Source: Massilia antarctica (lineage in GTDB: Bacteria > Pseudomonadota > Gammaproteobacteria > Burkholderiales > Burkholderiaceae_D). Taken from it: a stretch of DNA of 64,000 bases. Shown here in pieces: positions 35,117 through 43,921 of the stretch; within the stretch, counting starts at the first letter, position 1; the number at the start of each line of letters is the position of its first letter. The notes beneath the pieces were generated by a model. It saw only the letters and a list, made by a program, of their open reading frames with translations, ran no database searches and was not told the origin of the DNA. The stretch lies in assembly GCF_015689335.1 (NCBI RefSeq), contig NZ_CP065053.1:2542001-2606000 (forward strand). The letters run 5' to 3'. Position numbers and translations under genes: made by a program.

Positions 35117-35485
35117 GATGTCCGATCTCTGCAACAGAGGATGGGGTGGGAAGGCGGCACGCGGGAGCGCTGCAGGATATTAGCGTGTGGAAATAATTAT
35201 CCCATGATTGGTATCGGCCGGGGGAGTGAGGTGGCGCGCTGTGGTCAAGCGGCACAAATACCATGCGTTTTGCATAAATGATAATGTTGTTGAATAAAAA
35301 ACACCCCCGTAGTACATTCAAGACAGGTGCAATTGTCCGGTGACGCACAGGCGAGGGCTGGTTTTTACCGGCCCGGCAAGCCCATTACGCCCCGCGTAGC
35401 CGTCACCGCCGCCGCGTCCTGGTTCTAGTCTTTCCGCTGTTGACTTACATGGTTCGTCCATCAATCAATCAGGAGACTTTATTAC
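35117..35485. other. Gene-free divergent promoter region
   Basis: No ORF with coding character. The part around 35260-35305 is A+T-rich (for example GATAATGTTGTTGAATAAA), in contrast to the surrounding sequence. It probably holds promoters for the two divergent genes, but no -35/-10 pair is convincing. Confidence 0.5.
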
Positions 35486-37648
35486 ATGCCATCCCCCGTC
35501 AGTTACCGTATTCACCCGTCGATCGGCGTCGGCCGTGTCGGCAACAGCCTCGATTCGTATTACCTCGCCCCCGACAGCATCGGCGGCTTGCCGATCGAAG
35601 CGGGCGCCAATGGCGATCCGCTGTTTGAAAACAATGCACCCAAGCGGGTGACCCAGTTCAAGGATGCGCAGGGCCGCATCAAGCGCCAGGCGGCCACCTT
35701 CGCCATCTACCAGTCGACGCCGGACGGCCTGGGCGAAGTCGAGCTGGACCTGACGGGCGAGCTGGTCGAATCGGTGGTCTGGTCGGTGCATGTGGCCAAC
35801 AAGAAATCGGCGTGGTGGGATTTCGTGCCCTTGCTGGGCGACCTGATGTTCGGCAAGTACAACAGTTACGAAACCTGGCAGGAACCGCCCGCGGCCTGGG
35901 ATGTCGGATCTAGCGCCTGGACCAGTTACCGCAATTCGGACACCACCGGCGATGCGCGCCAGGGCTTGATCATCGATCCGGGACCGCGCACGGTGAGCGG
36001 CGCGCTGGCGGCGCCGGTGGAATTCACGGCTGACACGGTTCCCGAAGGCTATACCCACGCATCGTTCCCGCCGACCACCGTCAGCCAGGGCTTGCCGGTC
36101 AAGTCGCTCGGCGAAATCCGCACCGATTCGCGCGCCAACCTGCTGGTGCTGGGCGGTTTCGGCCATGCCGGCGGCAACGAGAGCATCACCGGTTTCGGCG
36201 GCGGCAATACCTGGAACGACGATATCGCCGACGGCCCGGTGACGGCGGTCGTCACCTTCAAGGACAAGACCCAGGTCACCTTGTCTGCCTGGGTGGTGAT
36301 CGGTTCGCCCAAATTCGCGCCCCAGCTGGTCAATGTGTCGACCTGGGACGATGTCGCGCTCGATTGCGCGCTCAAATACCAGGGTGCCCGGCCCGATGTG
36401 TACGACCTGGCGCGCTGGCCCGCCAGCGAGGGCTGGAATCCGGAGTACAAGGTCAACTACTGGCAAGACATCAAGCCCTTCCTGAACCGGATGGCGGACT
36501 ACCAGTGGGTGGCGACGGTGCCCTCGATGACGGCGTTCATCAATCCGCCCTTCGATCCGAGCGATGCGAGCGAGGCCGCCAAGCCGCAGCGCGAGCAATT
36601 CCTGCGCTACTTCCGCCAGCCGCCGGCGCGGCGCGACGCCACCCTGGAGCAGGCGGCCGGCTTTAGCGGTGGCCAGAACCAGCAATTGTTCAGCAGCGGC
36701 TTGCAGGACGTGACGGGCTTGCCGCTGGTGCCGATGAATTCGGGCTCGAATTCGGTGCGCAACAATGTGATCGACAAGTTTTCGGTGCTGACCGATACCC
36801 AGTATTTCCTGCTCAAGCAATGGGCGGCCGGCCAGTTCGCGCCGGACGCGCCTGCCTTGACCATTCCGAATATCCATCCGCTGGACCGGGCCGGGATCGG
36901 CAATTGCGTGGGCGAGCCGATGTGTCCCGGCATCGAAGTGACCTGGTCGGTGCGCAATCCGACCGTGTATGCGGCGCCCTACCAGATCCGCCACCGCCAT
37001 GACGAAGCGTATTACTTCAGCAATGGCCTGTCGTGGTCCGAGGACGAGACCGCGCCGATCGACTGGGAAGCGCCGACCGTGGGTGCCGGCTGCGAGCCGG
37101 GCGACCTGACCAAGCGCATGGCCATTCCGTGGCAGGCCGATTTCTTCGATTGCTCGGTGCAGTTCATCAATTTCGACAATCCGGACGAGGTCAAGAACCC
37201 GATCTCGATGATCCCCACGCCGCCCACCTATTATTCGTACTGGTGGCCGCCGCAAAGCCCGTGGAACGTCATCGCCGGCGCCTACACGCCGGCCGAGCAG
37301 AAGCTGACCGGGGTGCCGGCCGGGATGCAGGTCTTGTACAGCCGCGGGGTGAACAGCTTCACGCAAATGATCACCTCGTGGAAGTATCTAGGCTTCGTGG
37401 CCAACCAGAATCCCGATCCGGCTTACGGGCGCCAGTATCCGTATTTCGCGGAGCAGGAGCGCAACCACGACCGCTTCAACCTGGCCAGCGTGGCGGTGGG
37501 CAATGTGAGCAGCTTTGTCACCGGCGACGACTCGAACTTCTATCCGGCCTGGTTCCTCAAGGATGAAGATCCGTCACCGCAGACGCGCCAGGGCGACAAG
37601 CCGCGCAAGATCCTCACCTCGTCCCATGGCCGCACCAGCCGCCGCTGA
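35486..37648 (+). CDS. LodA/GoxA-family cysteine tryptophylquinone oxidase
   Basis: 720 residues, close to LodA in length. It opens RIHPSIGVGRVGNS, the family's N-terminal block, and carries PGIEVTW and YYSYWWPPQSP. Likely cofactor residues are Cys556, with Asp552 four residues before it (the same spacing as Asp512/Cys516 of LodA), and Trp632 in TSWKYLGFV; this is spacing-based, not aligned. Known members oxidise L-lysine or glycine with O2, releasing H2O2 and ammonia. The substrate here is unknown. No signal peptide. The next gene is a LodB-like flavoprotein needed to build the quinone. Confidence 0.88.
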   Translation: MPSPVSYRIHPSIGVGRVGNSLDSYYLAPDSIGGLPIEAGANGDPLFENNAPKRVTQFKDAQGRIKRQAATFAIYQSTPDGLGEVELDLTGELVESVVWSVHVANKKSAWWDFVPLLGDLMFGKYNSYETWQEPPAAWDVGSSAWTSYRNSDTTGDARQGLIIDPGPRTVSGALAAPVEFTADTVPEGYTHASFPPTTVSQGLPVKSLGEIRTDSRANLLVLGGFGHAGGNESITGFGGGNTWNDDIADGPVTAVVTFKDKTQVTLSAWVVIGSPKFAPQLVNVSTWDDVALDCALKYQGARPDVYDLARWPASEGWNPEYKVNYWQDIKPFLNRMADYQWVATVPSMTAFINPPFDPSDASEAAKPQREQFLRYFRQPPARRDATLEQAAGFSGGQNQQLFSSGLQDVTGLPLVPMNSGSNSVRNNVIDKFSVLTDTQYFLLKQWAAGQFAPDAPALTIPNIHPLDRAGIGNCVGEPMCPGIEVTWSVRNPTVYAAPYQIRHRHDEAYYFSNGLSWSEDETAPIDWEAPTVGAGCEPGDLTKRMAIPWQADFFDCSVQFINFDNPDEVKNPISMIPTPPTYYSYWWPPQSPWNVIAGAYTPAEQKLTGVPAGMQVLYSRGVNSFTQMITSWKYLGFVANQNPDPAYGRQYPYFAEQERNHDRFNLASVAVGNVSSFVTGDDSNFYPAWFLKDEDPSPQTRQGDKPRKILTSSHGRTSRR

Positions 37649-38786
37649 CATGGGAGGCCCGCGCGCCGGGGAGGACGACACGCAGTTCGACGTCGTCATC
37701 CTCGGCGCCGGGCCGGCCGGCGCCGCCGCCGCGATCACCCTGCGCCGCTTTACCGGGCTGAGGGTGGCGCTGGTCGAGCGGCGCCAGTTCGACCCCTTCC
37801 GTCCCGGCGAGACCGTGTCGCCGGCCCTGTTTGCGCTGACCGACTACCTGGGCATCGAACGCGCCGGGTTCGAACAGCGCCATCTGCAATCGTACGCGCA
37901 CGCCGCGGCCTGGGGCGGCGCGGACCTGGTGGTGCGCGATTTCCTGTTCAATGGTCAGGGCAGCGGCCTGCACCTGGACCGCATGGCATTCGACAGCATG
38001 CTGCTCGACCAGGCCGGCCAGCTGGGCGCGGTGGTCTTGCAGCCGGCCGAGCTGCTGGCGCTGACACCAGGCACGCGCTGGACTGTCGCCCTGCGCCACG
38101 GTGAACGGCGGCGCGAGCTGAGCGCCGCCTACGTCATCGATTGCAGCGGGCGCAACAGCGTGATGGTGCGCCAGCAGCGGTGCCCGGTGCTGCAGACCGA
38201 CCGCATGGTGGGGGTGTACGCCTACTACGAGGCCGCTCAAGACCAGGAGCGCGAGCAGCGCACCCTGGTCGAAACCACCGAAAACGGCTGGTTTTACCTG
38301 GCGCCGCTGCCGGGGCGGCGCACGGCGCTCGCCTTCATGACCGATGCCGACACCTTGCGCACCCTGGACTTGCTCGATCCGGGGCAATGGCATCGCCACG
38401 CGCTGGCAAGCCGGCATATCGGCGCGCTGGTACGGCAATTGCCGGCGCCGCAAGCATTCCGCCAGTATCCGATCCACAGCCGGGTGGCGCGCTTGCCTGC
38501 CAATGCGGCGTGGACCGCGGCCGGGGATGCGGCGGCCAGCTTCGATCCGGTGTCGTCGCTGGGGATCGGGCATGCGCTCAGTTCGGGCATCCATGCCGCC
38601 CGGGTGGCGCATGCGCATGTGGAGCGGGGCGGCGGGCTGGGGGAGGGCTACCGGCAAGCGCTGCTCGATCACTTCCAGTCGTATGTGACGACCCGGCGCG
38701 ACCTGTATGCGAACGAGCAGCGCTGGCCGGGGTCGGGGTTCTGGCAACGGCGCCTGAGCGAAGGGTGGGAGCGCGCCGCGGCGTGA
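37626..38786 (+). CDS. LodB-like FAD-dependent protein (CTQ maturation)
   Basis: 386 residues from the ATG at 37626, overlapping the oxidase gene by 23 bp; an ATG at 37650, 1 bp after the oxidase stop, is equally possible. Rossmann FAD motif VVILGAGPAGAAAAITLRR, FRPGETVSP and the second FAD motif AAGDAAASFDPVSSLGI place it in the tryptophan-halogenase-like group, to which LodB belongs. Known: LodB is required for making the cysteine tryptophylquinone of LodA. The gene order and overlap support that role. No halogenase WxWxIP motif was seen. Confidence 0.87.
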   Translation: MAAPAAADMGGPRAGEDDTQFDVVILGAGPAGAAAAITLRRFTGLRVALVERRQFDPFRPGETVSPALFALTDYLGIERAGFEQRHLQSYAHAAAWGGADLVVRDFLFNGQGSGLHLDRMAFDSMLLDQAGQLGAVVLQPAELLALTPGTRWTVALRHGERRRELSAAYVIDCSGRNSVMVRQQRCPVLQTDRMVGVYAYYEAAQDQEREQRTLVETTENGWFYLAPLPGRRTALAFMTDADTLRTLDLLDPGQWHRHALASRHIGALVRQLPAPQAFRQYPIHSRVARLPANAAWTAAGDAAASFDPVSSLGIGHALSSGIHAARVAHAHVERGGGLGEGYRQALLDHFQSYVTTRRDLYANEQRWPGSGFWQRRLSEGWERAAA

Positions 38787-39125
38787 GCGCGCCAGGGCGG
38801 GCATGGCCATCGCGCGCCATATTCCGCCTTCCGCGGCGGCGCCCGCAACGGGTGTCGCCGCTTTCCCGGCCCACGCGGCCACTGGCGCAACAGCGGATCG
38901 CGAACGCGGCCTTGCCGCCCACCGCCAGCAGCGCCCCAATGCCAGGCCCGAGCGACAGGCAGGGAGCGACAGGCAGGCAGCGGCGCCAGGCCGCGCCTGG
39001 CCAGTCGCGCCGCAGCCGAACAGGCGGCCTCGGCAATAGATCCCACGCTATAATCAAGTTGAACACCAGTCATTCATTTTAAAATTACAATATTTATTCC
39101 GCGCCAAGCGACGCCGTCCCCCACC
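38787..39125. other. Gene-free GC-rich region with a TATAAT before the phosphoesterase
   Basis: No credible ORF was found on either strand; the open frames are Arg/Ala/Pro-rich shadows. A TATAAT lies at 39049-39054, about 75 bp before the metallophosphoesterase start, without a clear -35. Confidence 0.5.
38951..38978 (+). repeat. 14-bp tandem duplication
   Basis: AGCGACAGGCAGGG is followed directly by AGCGACAGGCAGGC, 13 of 14 bases identical, in the non-coding gap. Confidence 0.8.
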
Positions 39126-39869
39126 ATGCGCCTTGCCCTGCTCACCGACCTGCACGCCAACCGCGAAGCACTGGATGCTTGCCTGACGCATGCGCGCGCC
39201 CAGAAGGCCGACCAGTATGCGTTTACGGGCGACTTCGTGGGCTACGGCGCCGATCCGGCCTGGGTGCTCGATACCGTTATGGAGCACGTGGCGCGCGGGG
39301 CGCTGGCGGTGCAGGGCAATCATGACTATTCGGTCACCCACGAAACGCGCCCGCAGATGCATTTCGAGGCGCGCGAGGTGATCGAGTGGACCCGCGGCCA
39401 GCTCAGTGCCGAACAGATGGCTTTCCTGTCCGCCTTGCCGCTGACCCAGGAACTCGAGCGCATGCTGTTCGTCCACGCCAGCGCCCACGATCCGGTCAAG
39501 TGGGAGTACGTGACCGGCCTTGAGCCGGCCGAGCGCAGCCTGCGCGCGGCGCGCAAGCGCATGGTGTTTTCCGGCCACGTGCACACGCCGGCGCTATACC
39601 GGCGCGCCGACGACGGGCGCATGGGCTCGCACGTACCGGTGCCCGGCACGCGCATCTCGATCGCCCCGCAGCACCAGTACCTGGTCATCCCGGGCGCGGT
39701 AGGGCAGCCGCGCGACGGCAACAGCGCCGCCTGCTACGCCTTGTATGACGACATCGCGCGCGAACTGGTGTATTTCCGCATCCCCTACGACAACGGCGCC
39801 GCCGCGCGCCGCGTGATCGCCGCCGGCTTGCCGATTGTGTTCGCGATGCGTCTGATTGAGGGTATTTAG
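39126..39869 (+). CDS. Metallophosphoesterase
   Basis: 247 residues with the metal-binding blocks of calcineurin-like phosphoesterases in order: DLHANREAL (the first His being DxH), GDFVGYGADP, GNHDY, and the distal SGHVHTPALY. The set resembles the YfcE/serine-threonine phosphatase-like single-domain enzymes. The substrate (nucleotide, phosphodiester or phosphoprotein) is not predictable. It is soluble and probably binds two metal ions. Single gene, preceded by a TATAAT and followed by the CHASE-GGDEF gene. Confidence 0.9.
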   Translation: MRLALLTDLHANREALDACLTHARAQKADQYAFTGDFVGYGADPAWVLDTVMEHVARGALAVQGNHDYSVTHETRPQMHFEAREVIEWTRGQLSAEQMAFLSALPLTQELERMLFVHASAHDPVKWEYVTGLEPAERSLRAARKRMVFSGHVHTPALYRRADDGRMGSHVPVPGTRISIAPQHQYLVIPGAVGQPRDGNSAACYALYDDIARELVYFRIPYDNGAAARRVIAAGLPIVFAMRLIEGI

Positions 39870-39980
39870 CCGCCGTTGCCAATCCGCATATTTGACAATA
39901 GTCTTATTGCAACGCAACGTTCGCTAACGTACTATCAGTTAGTAAGAGGCCCGCCACGGGCCCGCACCAGGATCGCTTTC

Positions 39981-42900
39981 ATGGACCATGCCGCCCCCGC
40001 CCCGGCCGTGCCGACGCCGCACCTTGGCTTGCGCCAACCCGCGTGGATCGGCGCGGCCACGCTGGCCGGGCTGGTGATGGCGCTGTGCCTGGTCCTGACC
40101 TGGCAGTTGTGGGAAGCGGCGCAGCGCGACGCCGAACGCGACCTGCGTGCCGATTTCGACACCAGTGCGCGCGAGGTGGTCAACCAGCTGGCGCTGCGCA
40201 TGGCGGCCCATGTCCAGATGCTGCGCGGGGTGCAGGGATTGTTCGCCAGTTCGGATGAGGTGACCCGCCAGGCGTTCACCGATTTCGTGCGCATCCAGCA
40301 TACCGACGCCGAGTATCCCGGCATGAAAGGGCTCGGCTACGTCCTCGCGCTGTCCGACGCCGAGCGCGACGCCCACCTGGCGCGCGTGCGCGGTGGCGGC
40401 TTGCCCGACTACGCCATCGCGCCGTCCGGCACCCGGCCCGCCTACGCGCCGCTGATGTACCTCGAACCATTCACGGGCGCGCGCCTGCGCGGGCTCGGGC
40501 ACGACATGTTTTCCGAGGAGCCCCTGCGCCTGATGCTGGAACAGGCGCGCGACAGCGGCCAGCCCGTCATGTCCGGCAAGGCCACCGTGGCGCGCGAACG
40601 CGGCGATGGCGCCTCCGATGGCGTGCTCATTGCCCTGCCGGTGTACATCGGCCGCAAGGCGCCCGACAGCATCGAACAGCGGCGCGACCTGCTGCGCGGC
40701 TGGATCTACGCATCCTTTATCATGGAAGACCTGATCGCGCATGTGGGCGGCGAGCGCGCCGCCGGCCTGGCGCTGGCGCTCTACGACGGCAATCGGGTCA
40801 CGCCGGAAGCGCGCATGGCCACCGGCGCGCCTGCCGCCGCGGCCGCCACGCCGGCGCTGCGCACCGAACAGCGTCTCGGCATCGCCGGACGGCGCTGGAC
40901 CCTGGTCATCAGCGCCGCCGACGGCTTCGGCGCCGGGCAGCAGAGCGAGGCCCCGCACCTGGTGCTCACGCTCGGCCTGGGGGTGACGGCGCTGCTATCC
41001 TTGCTGACCTGGATGCTGGCGCGCAGCAGCGCCAGGGCCGGGCGCGCGCTGCGCAAGTCGCAGCTGCTGGCCGACGAGCTGACCGTGGGCCAGCAGCGCC
41101 TGGCCGCGCTGGCCGATTCGGCGCAGCGGGCCCAGGCCATGATGCGCAGTATCCTCGACTCGACCTTCGACGCCATCCTTGTCGACAATGGCGACCGCCG
41201 CATCCTGGCCTCGAACCAGCGTTTCCGCACCTTGTGGAGCGTGCCCGATGCGCTCGACCTGGGCGGCGACGACGCGGCCGTGGTCGCGCACCTGCTGGGC
41301 CAGCTGGTGCAGGCGGGGCCGCTGCTGTACAGCCGCTCCTTGCAGCTGGCCGGGCACGAGGAACACCGCGAGCTGCTGCGCCTGAAGGATGGGCGCTTCA
41401 TCGAACAGTTGACGCGCCCGGTGCGGCTGGGCCACGAAGGTGCGCGCCTGTGGTCGTTCCGCGACATCACCGAACGCAAGCAGATCGAACAGCGCGAGCG
41501 CGCCCACCGCCATGTGCTCGAACTGCTGGCGCATGGCGCGCCGCTGCAAGCGGTGCTGGGCGCGGTGGTGCTGGGAGTGGAGTCGACCAATGCCGGCATG
41601 CTGTGCGCGATCCTGCTGCTCGATGCCGAGGGCCGCTTCCTGCACACCGGCGCCGCGCCCAGCCTGCCGGACTTCTACAACGCCGCCGTCGATGGCTTGC
41701 CGGCCGCTCCCGGCTTCGGTTCCTGCGGCAGCGCCGCCGCCAGCGGACAGAGGGTCATCGTCGAGGATATCCAGACCCATCCAGACTGGGCGGCTTACCG
41801 CGAGGTGGCCGCGCGCGCGCAACTGGCGTCGAGCTGGTCGGAACCGATCCGCGGCGCTTCCGGGCGCGTGCTGGGCACCTTCGCGATCTATCACCGCACC
41901 CCGCATTATCCGAGCGCGGCCAACGTGGTGCTGATCGAGCAGGCCGCCCAGCTGGCCGGCATCGCGCTGGAACAGGCCCAGGCCGCGCAAGCGCTGCGCG
42001 TGGGCGAGGAGCGCTTTCGCAGCCTGTACGACCACGCCCCGGTGGCGCTGTGGGAGCAGGATTGGTCGGCCGCGCGCGAGGAGGTGGCGCGCCTGCAGGC
42101 GTGCGGGGTGAACGACCTGGGCGGGTGGCTGCGCGAGCATCCCGAGGAAGCGCGCCGCCTGGCAGCGCTGGTGCGCATCACCGACGTCAACGGCGCAGCG
42201 CTGGTGCACGTCGGCGCCGCCGCCAAGGAGCCGGGCATCCTGGGGCTGGCGCAGAACTTCGGCAGCCTGGACGCCGCCGCCTTCATCGACGCCTTGGTGG
42301 CGCTGGCCGGCGGCGCCCTGTTCCACGAATGCGAAAGCAGCTTCCTGCGGGTGGACGGCGTGGCGCGCCAGCACGAACTGACCTTGCTGGTCATGCCGGG
42401 ACACGCGCAATCGCTCGACTTCGTGATTGCCTCGACGGTCGACATCACCGAGCGCAAGCGCGTCGATAAGGAACTGCAGGCGCTGGCCAGTACCGATTTC
42501 CTGACCGGGCTGCCGAACCGGCGCGTGTTCATGGCGCGCCTGGACGACCAGTTCGCGCGCCTGCAGCGCAGCGTGGACGACTGCGCGTCGGTGCTGATGC
42601 TCGACATCGACCACTTCAAACGGGTCAACGACGCGTTCGGCCATGCGGCGGGCGATGCGGTCCTGCGCCACATGGCATCCTTGATGCGTTCGGGGCAGCG
42701 CAAGATCGATATCCTGGGCCGGGTCGGCGGGGAGGAATTCGCTGTGCTGCTGCCGGGGACGGCCGGACCGGCGGCGCGCCAGTACGCGGAACGCCTGCGC
42801 CAGAGCGTGGCCGGGACGCCCCTGCATGGCGACGGGCGCGAGATTGCGATCACGGTGAGCATCGGCATCGCCACCATCGAGGCTGGGGATGCGGGCCCGG

Positions 42901-43013
42901 ATGCGGCCCTGATCCGCGCCGACAAGGCGCTGTATCGCGCCAAGGCGGAAGGACGCGACCGGGTATGCGAGCACGCCGACGTGCCCGTACCGGCCGCGCT
43001 TACAAAGGCTTGA
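39981..43013 (+). CDS. CHASE-PAS-GAF-PAS-GGDEF membrane diguanylate cyclase
   Basis: 1010 residues from the ATG at 39981 (AGGA eight bases upstream). A membrane helix (~20-40), a periplasmic CHASE domain (~75-290; FTDFVRIQHTDAEYPG, then GLGYVLALSDAER) and a second membrane helix (~325-350) are followed by a PAS-like region (~385-500), GAF (~515-665), a second PAS-like region (~670-820) and GGDEF. The active site GGEEF is 916-920, with an RKID inhibitory site five residues upstream. It should sense an extracellular ligand and make c-di-GMP inside the cell. Ends by overlapping the convergent membrane-protein gene by 14 bp. Confidence 0.93.
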   Translation: MDHAAPAPAVPTPHLGLRQPAWIGAATLAGLVMALCLVLTWQLWEAAQRDAERDLRADFDTSAREVVNQLALRMAAHVQMLRGVQGLFASSDEVTRQAFTDFVRIQHTDAEYPGMKGLGYVLALSDAERDAHLARVRGGGLPDYAIAPSGTRPAYAPLMYLEPFTGARLRGLGHDMFSEEPLRLMLEQARDSGQPVMSGKATVARERGDGASDGVLIALPVYIGRKAPDSIEQRRDLLRGWIYASFIMEDLIAHVGGERAAGLALALYDGNRVTPEARMATGAPAAAAATPALRTEQRLGIAGRRWTLVISAADGFGAGQQSEAPHLVLTLGLGVTALLSLLTWMLARSSARAGRALRKSQLLADELTVGQQRLAALADSAQRAQAMMRSILDSTFDAILVDNGDRRILASNQRFRTLWSVPDALDLGGDDAAVVAHLLGQLVQAGPLLYSRSLQLAGHEEHRELLRLKDGRFIEQLTRPVRLGHEGARLWSFRDITERKQIEQRERAHRHVLELLAHGAPLQAVLGAVVLGVESTNAGMLCAILLLDAEGRFLHTGAAPSLPDFYNAAVDGLPAAPGFGSCGSAAASGQRVIVEDIQTHPDWAAYREVAARAQLASSWSEPIRGASGRVLGTFAIYHRTPHYPSAANVVLIEQAAQLAGIALEQAQAAQALRVGEERFRSLYDHAPVALWEQDWSAAREEVARLQACGVNDLGGWLREHPEEARRLAALVRITDVNGAALVHVGAAAKEPGILGLAQNFGSLDAAAFIDALVALAGGALFHECESSFLRVDGVARQHELTLLVMPGHAQSLDFVIASTVDITERKRVDKELQALASTDFLTGLPNRRVFMARLDDQFARLQRSVDDCASVLMLDIDHFKRVNDAFGHAAGDAVLRHMASLMRSGQRKIDILGRVGGEEFAVLLPGTAGPAARQYAERLRQSVAGTPLHGDGREIAITVSIGIATIEAGDAGPDAALIRADKALYRAKAEGRDRVCEHADVPVPAALTKA

Positions 43014-43383
43014 CGGCTTCGTGAACGGCGCGCTGCTTGCGCGCGCGGCTGGCGAGATACCAGACGATGGCCAGCGGGATGGCCAGCGGCAGCAGCAGCG
43101 GCGAAACCATCAGCGCCAGCACGAGGGCGCCGAGCGCCAGGCCGCCCACGGCCAGCACGCCCAGGCCGGCGAAGAGCAGCGCCAGGAGCACGCCCACGAA
43201 CAGCATCACGATGCCCGCGATCAGCAGGCCGCCGCCGGCGAACAGCACGCCGACCAGGGCGCCGACGGGGCCGCCGAGTTCATCGCCGTCGATGTTGACC
43301 GATACGCCGGACGGGCCGACCATGGCCTCCCAGGCGACCATGATGAACAGGAACAGGAGCAGCAGGGGAGCGTATTTTTTCAT
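43000..43383 (-). CDS. Small membrane protein, 127 aa
   Basis: From the ATG at 43383. An N-terminal helix or signal (YAPLLLLFLFIMVAWEAMVG) is followed by a short polar loop, then a long hydrophobic Gly/Ala/Leu/Val region of about three helices, and a basic tail (ASRARKQRAVHEAVKPL). No family recognised. Convergent with the GGDEF gene. Confidence 0.7.
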   Translation of the reverse strand: MKKYAPLLLLFLFIMVAWEAMVGPSGVSVNIDGDELGGPVGALVGVLFAGGGLLIAGIVMLFVGVLLALLFAGLGVLAVGGLALGALVLALMVSPLLLPLAIPLAIVWYLASRARKQRAVHEAVKPL

Positions 43384-43575
43384 GGCAGTGGCCTCGGTTG
43401 GGGTAAGGTAGTTACTTGGTACGCTTGCACTGTAGCGAGGCCGCCGGCGCGGCGCCATGCGCATGCGACAGACTGCAGGTTTGGCGGGGTGGGCGGTGCT
43501 TGCCAAGGGTGTCTGTGCGTGCGCGCACCTTGCGGCGCGGGCATGCCCGACTTACCCAAAACGCAATTTCCCACC

Positions 43576-43603
43576 TTGAAATTCCCTCATCATTGCCTAT
43601 ACT
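43576..43603 (+). promoter_or_regulatory. Sigma-70-type promoter
   Basis: TTGAAA (43576-43581), 16-bp spacer, TATACT (43598-43603). The predicted start would be near 43610, about 20 bp before a small ORF with its own GGAG site. Confidence 0.65.
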
Positions 43604-43629
43604 GAATTCTCTGTCGCATGGAGAAGCAT

Positions 43630-43875
43630 ATGGAATTTGTACACTATTCAGGGGACCGGTGGGCGCTGGCGGCGGGCGGCTTCGTGGCGCGTCAGTTGCG
43701 CATCCTGCTCGCCGGTGGCGGTCCCAAGGGGCCGCCGTCGGCGCCTCCGGCCATTCCACCGATTATCATCAATCCCTTCACTTACGGCACCCCGGCGCCG
43801 GCCATCGATCCGCGCATTCCGCCGCCCGGTCCGCCGCTGCAGCCGCCCGCGCCGCCGCGCCAGCGCTTCGCATGA
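43630..43875 (+). CDS. Small Pro-rich protein, 81 aa
   Basis: ATG at 43630 with GGAG six bases upstream and a good promoter before it. The N-terminal half (MEFVHYSGDRWALAAGGFVA) is followed by a Pro-rich stretch ending PPAPPRQRFA. A terminator with matching A/T flanks follows immediately. No family recognised. Promoter, ribosome site and terminator together support a real, highly transcribed small gene. Confidence 0.65.
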   Translation: MEFVHYSGDRWALAAGGFVARQLRILLAGGGPKGPPSAPPAIPPIIINPFTYGTPAPAIDPRIPPPGPPLQPPAPPRQRFA

Positions 43876-43877
43876 AA

Positions 43878-43903
43878 AAAGCCCACCGTCACCGGTGGGC
43901 TTT
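43878..43903. terminator. Bidirectional intrinsic terminator
   Basis: AAA-GCCCACCG, loop TCAC, CGGTGGGC-TTT. An eight-bp GC stem with an A-run before and T-run after, sitting between two convergent genes. Confidence 0.85.
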
Positions 43904-43921
43904 GTCATTGGGCGCCTGGGT

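Noticed and set aside
38578..39066. Possible decayed gene on the minus strand after lodB
   Set aside because: Three frames were read; all are Arg/Gly/Pro-rich and no family motif could be pieced together by frameshift.
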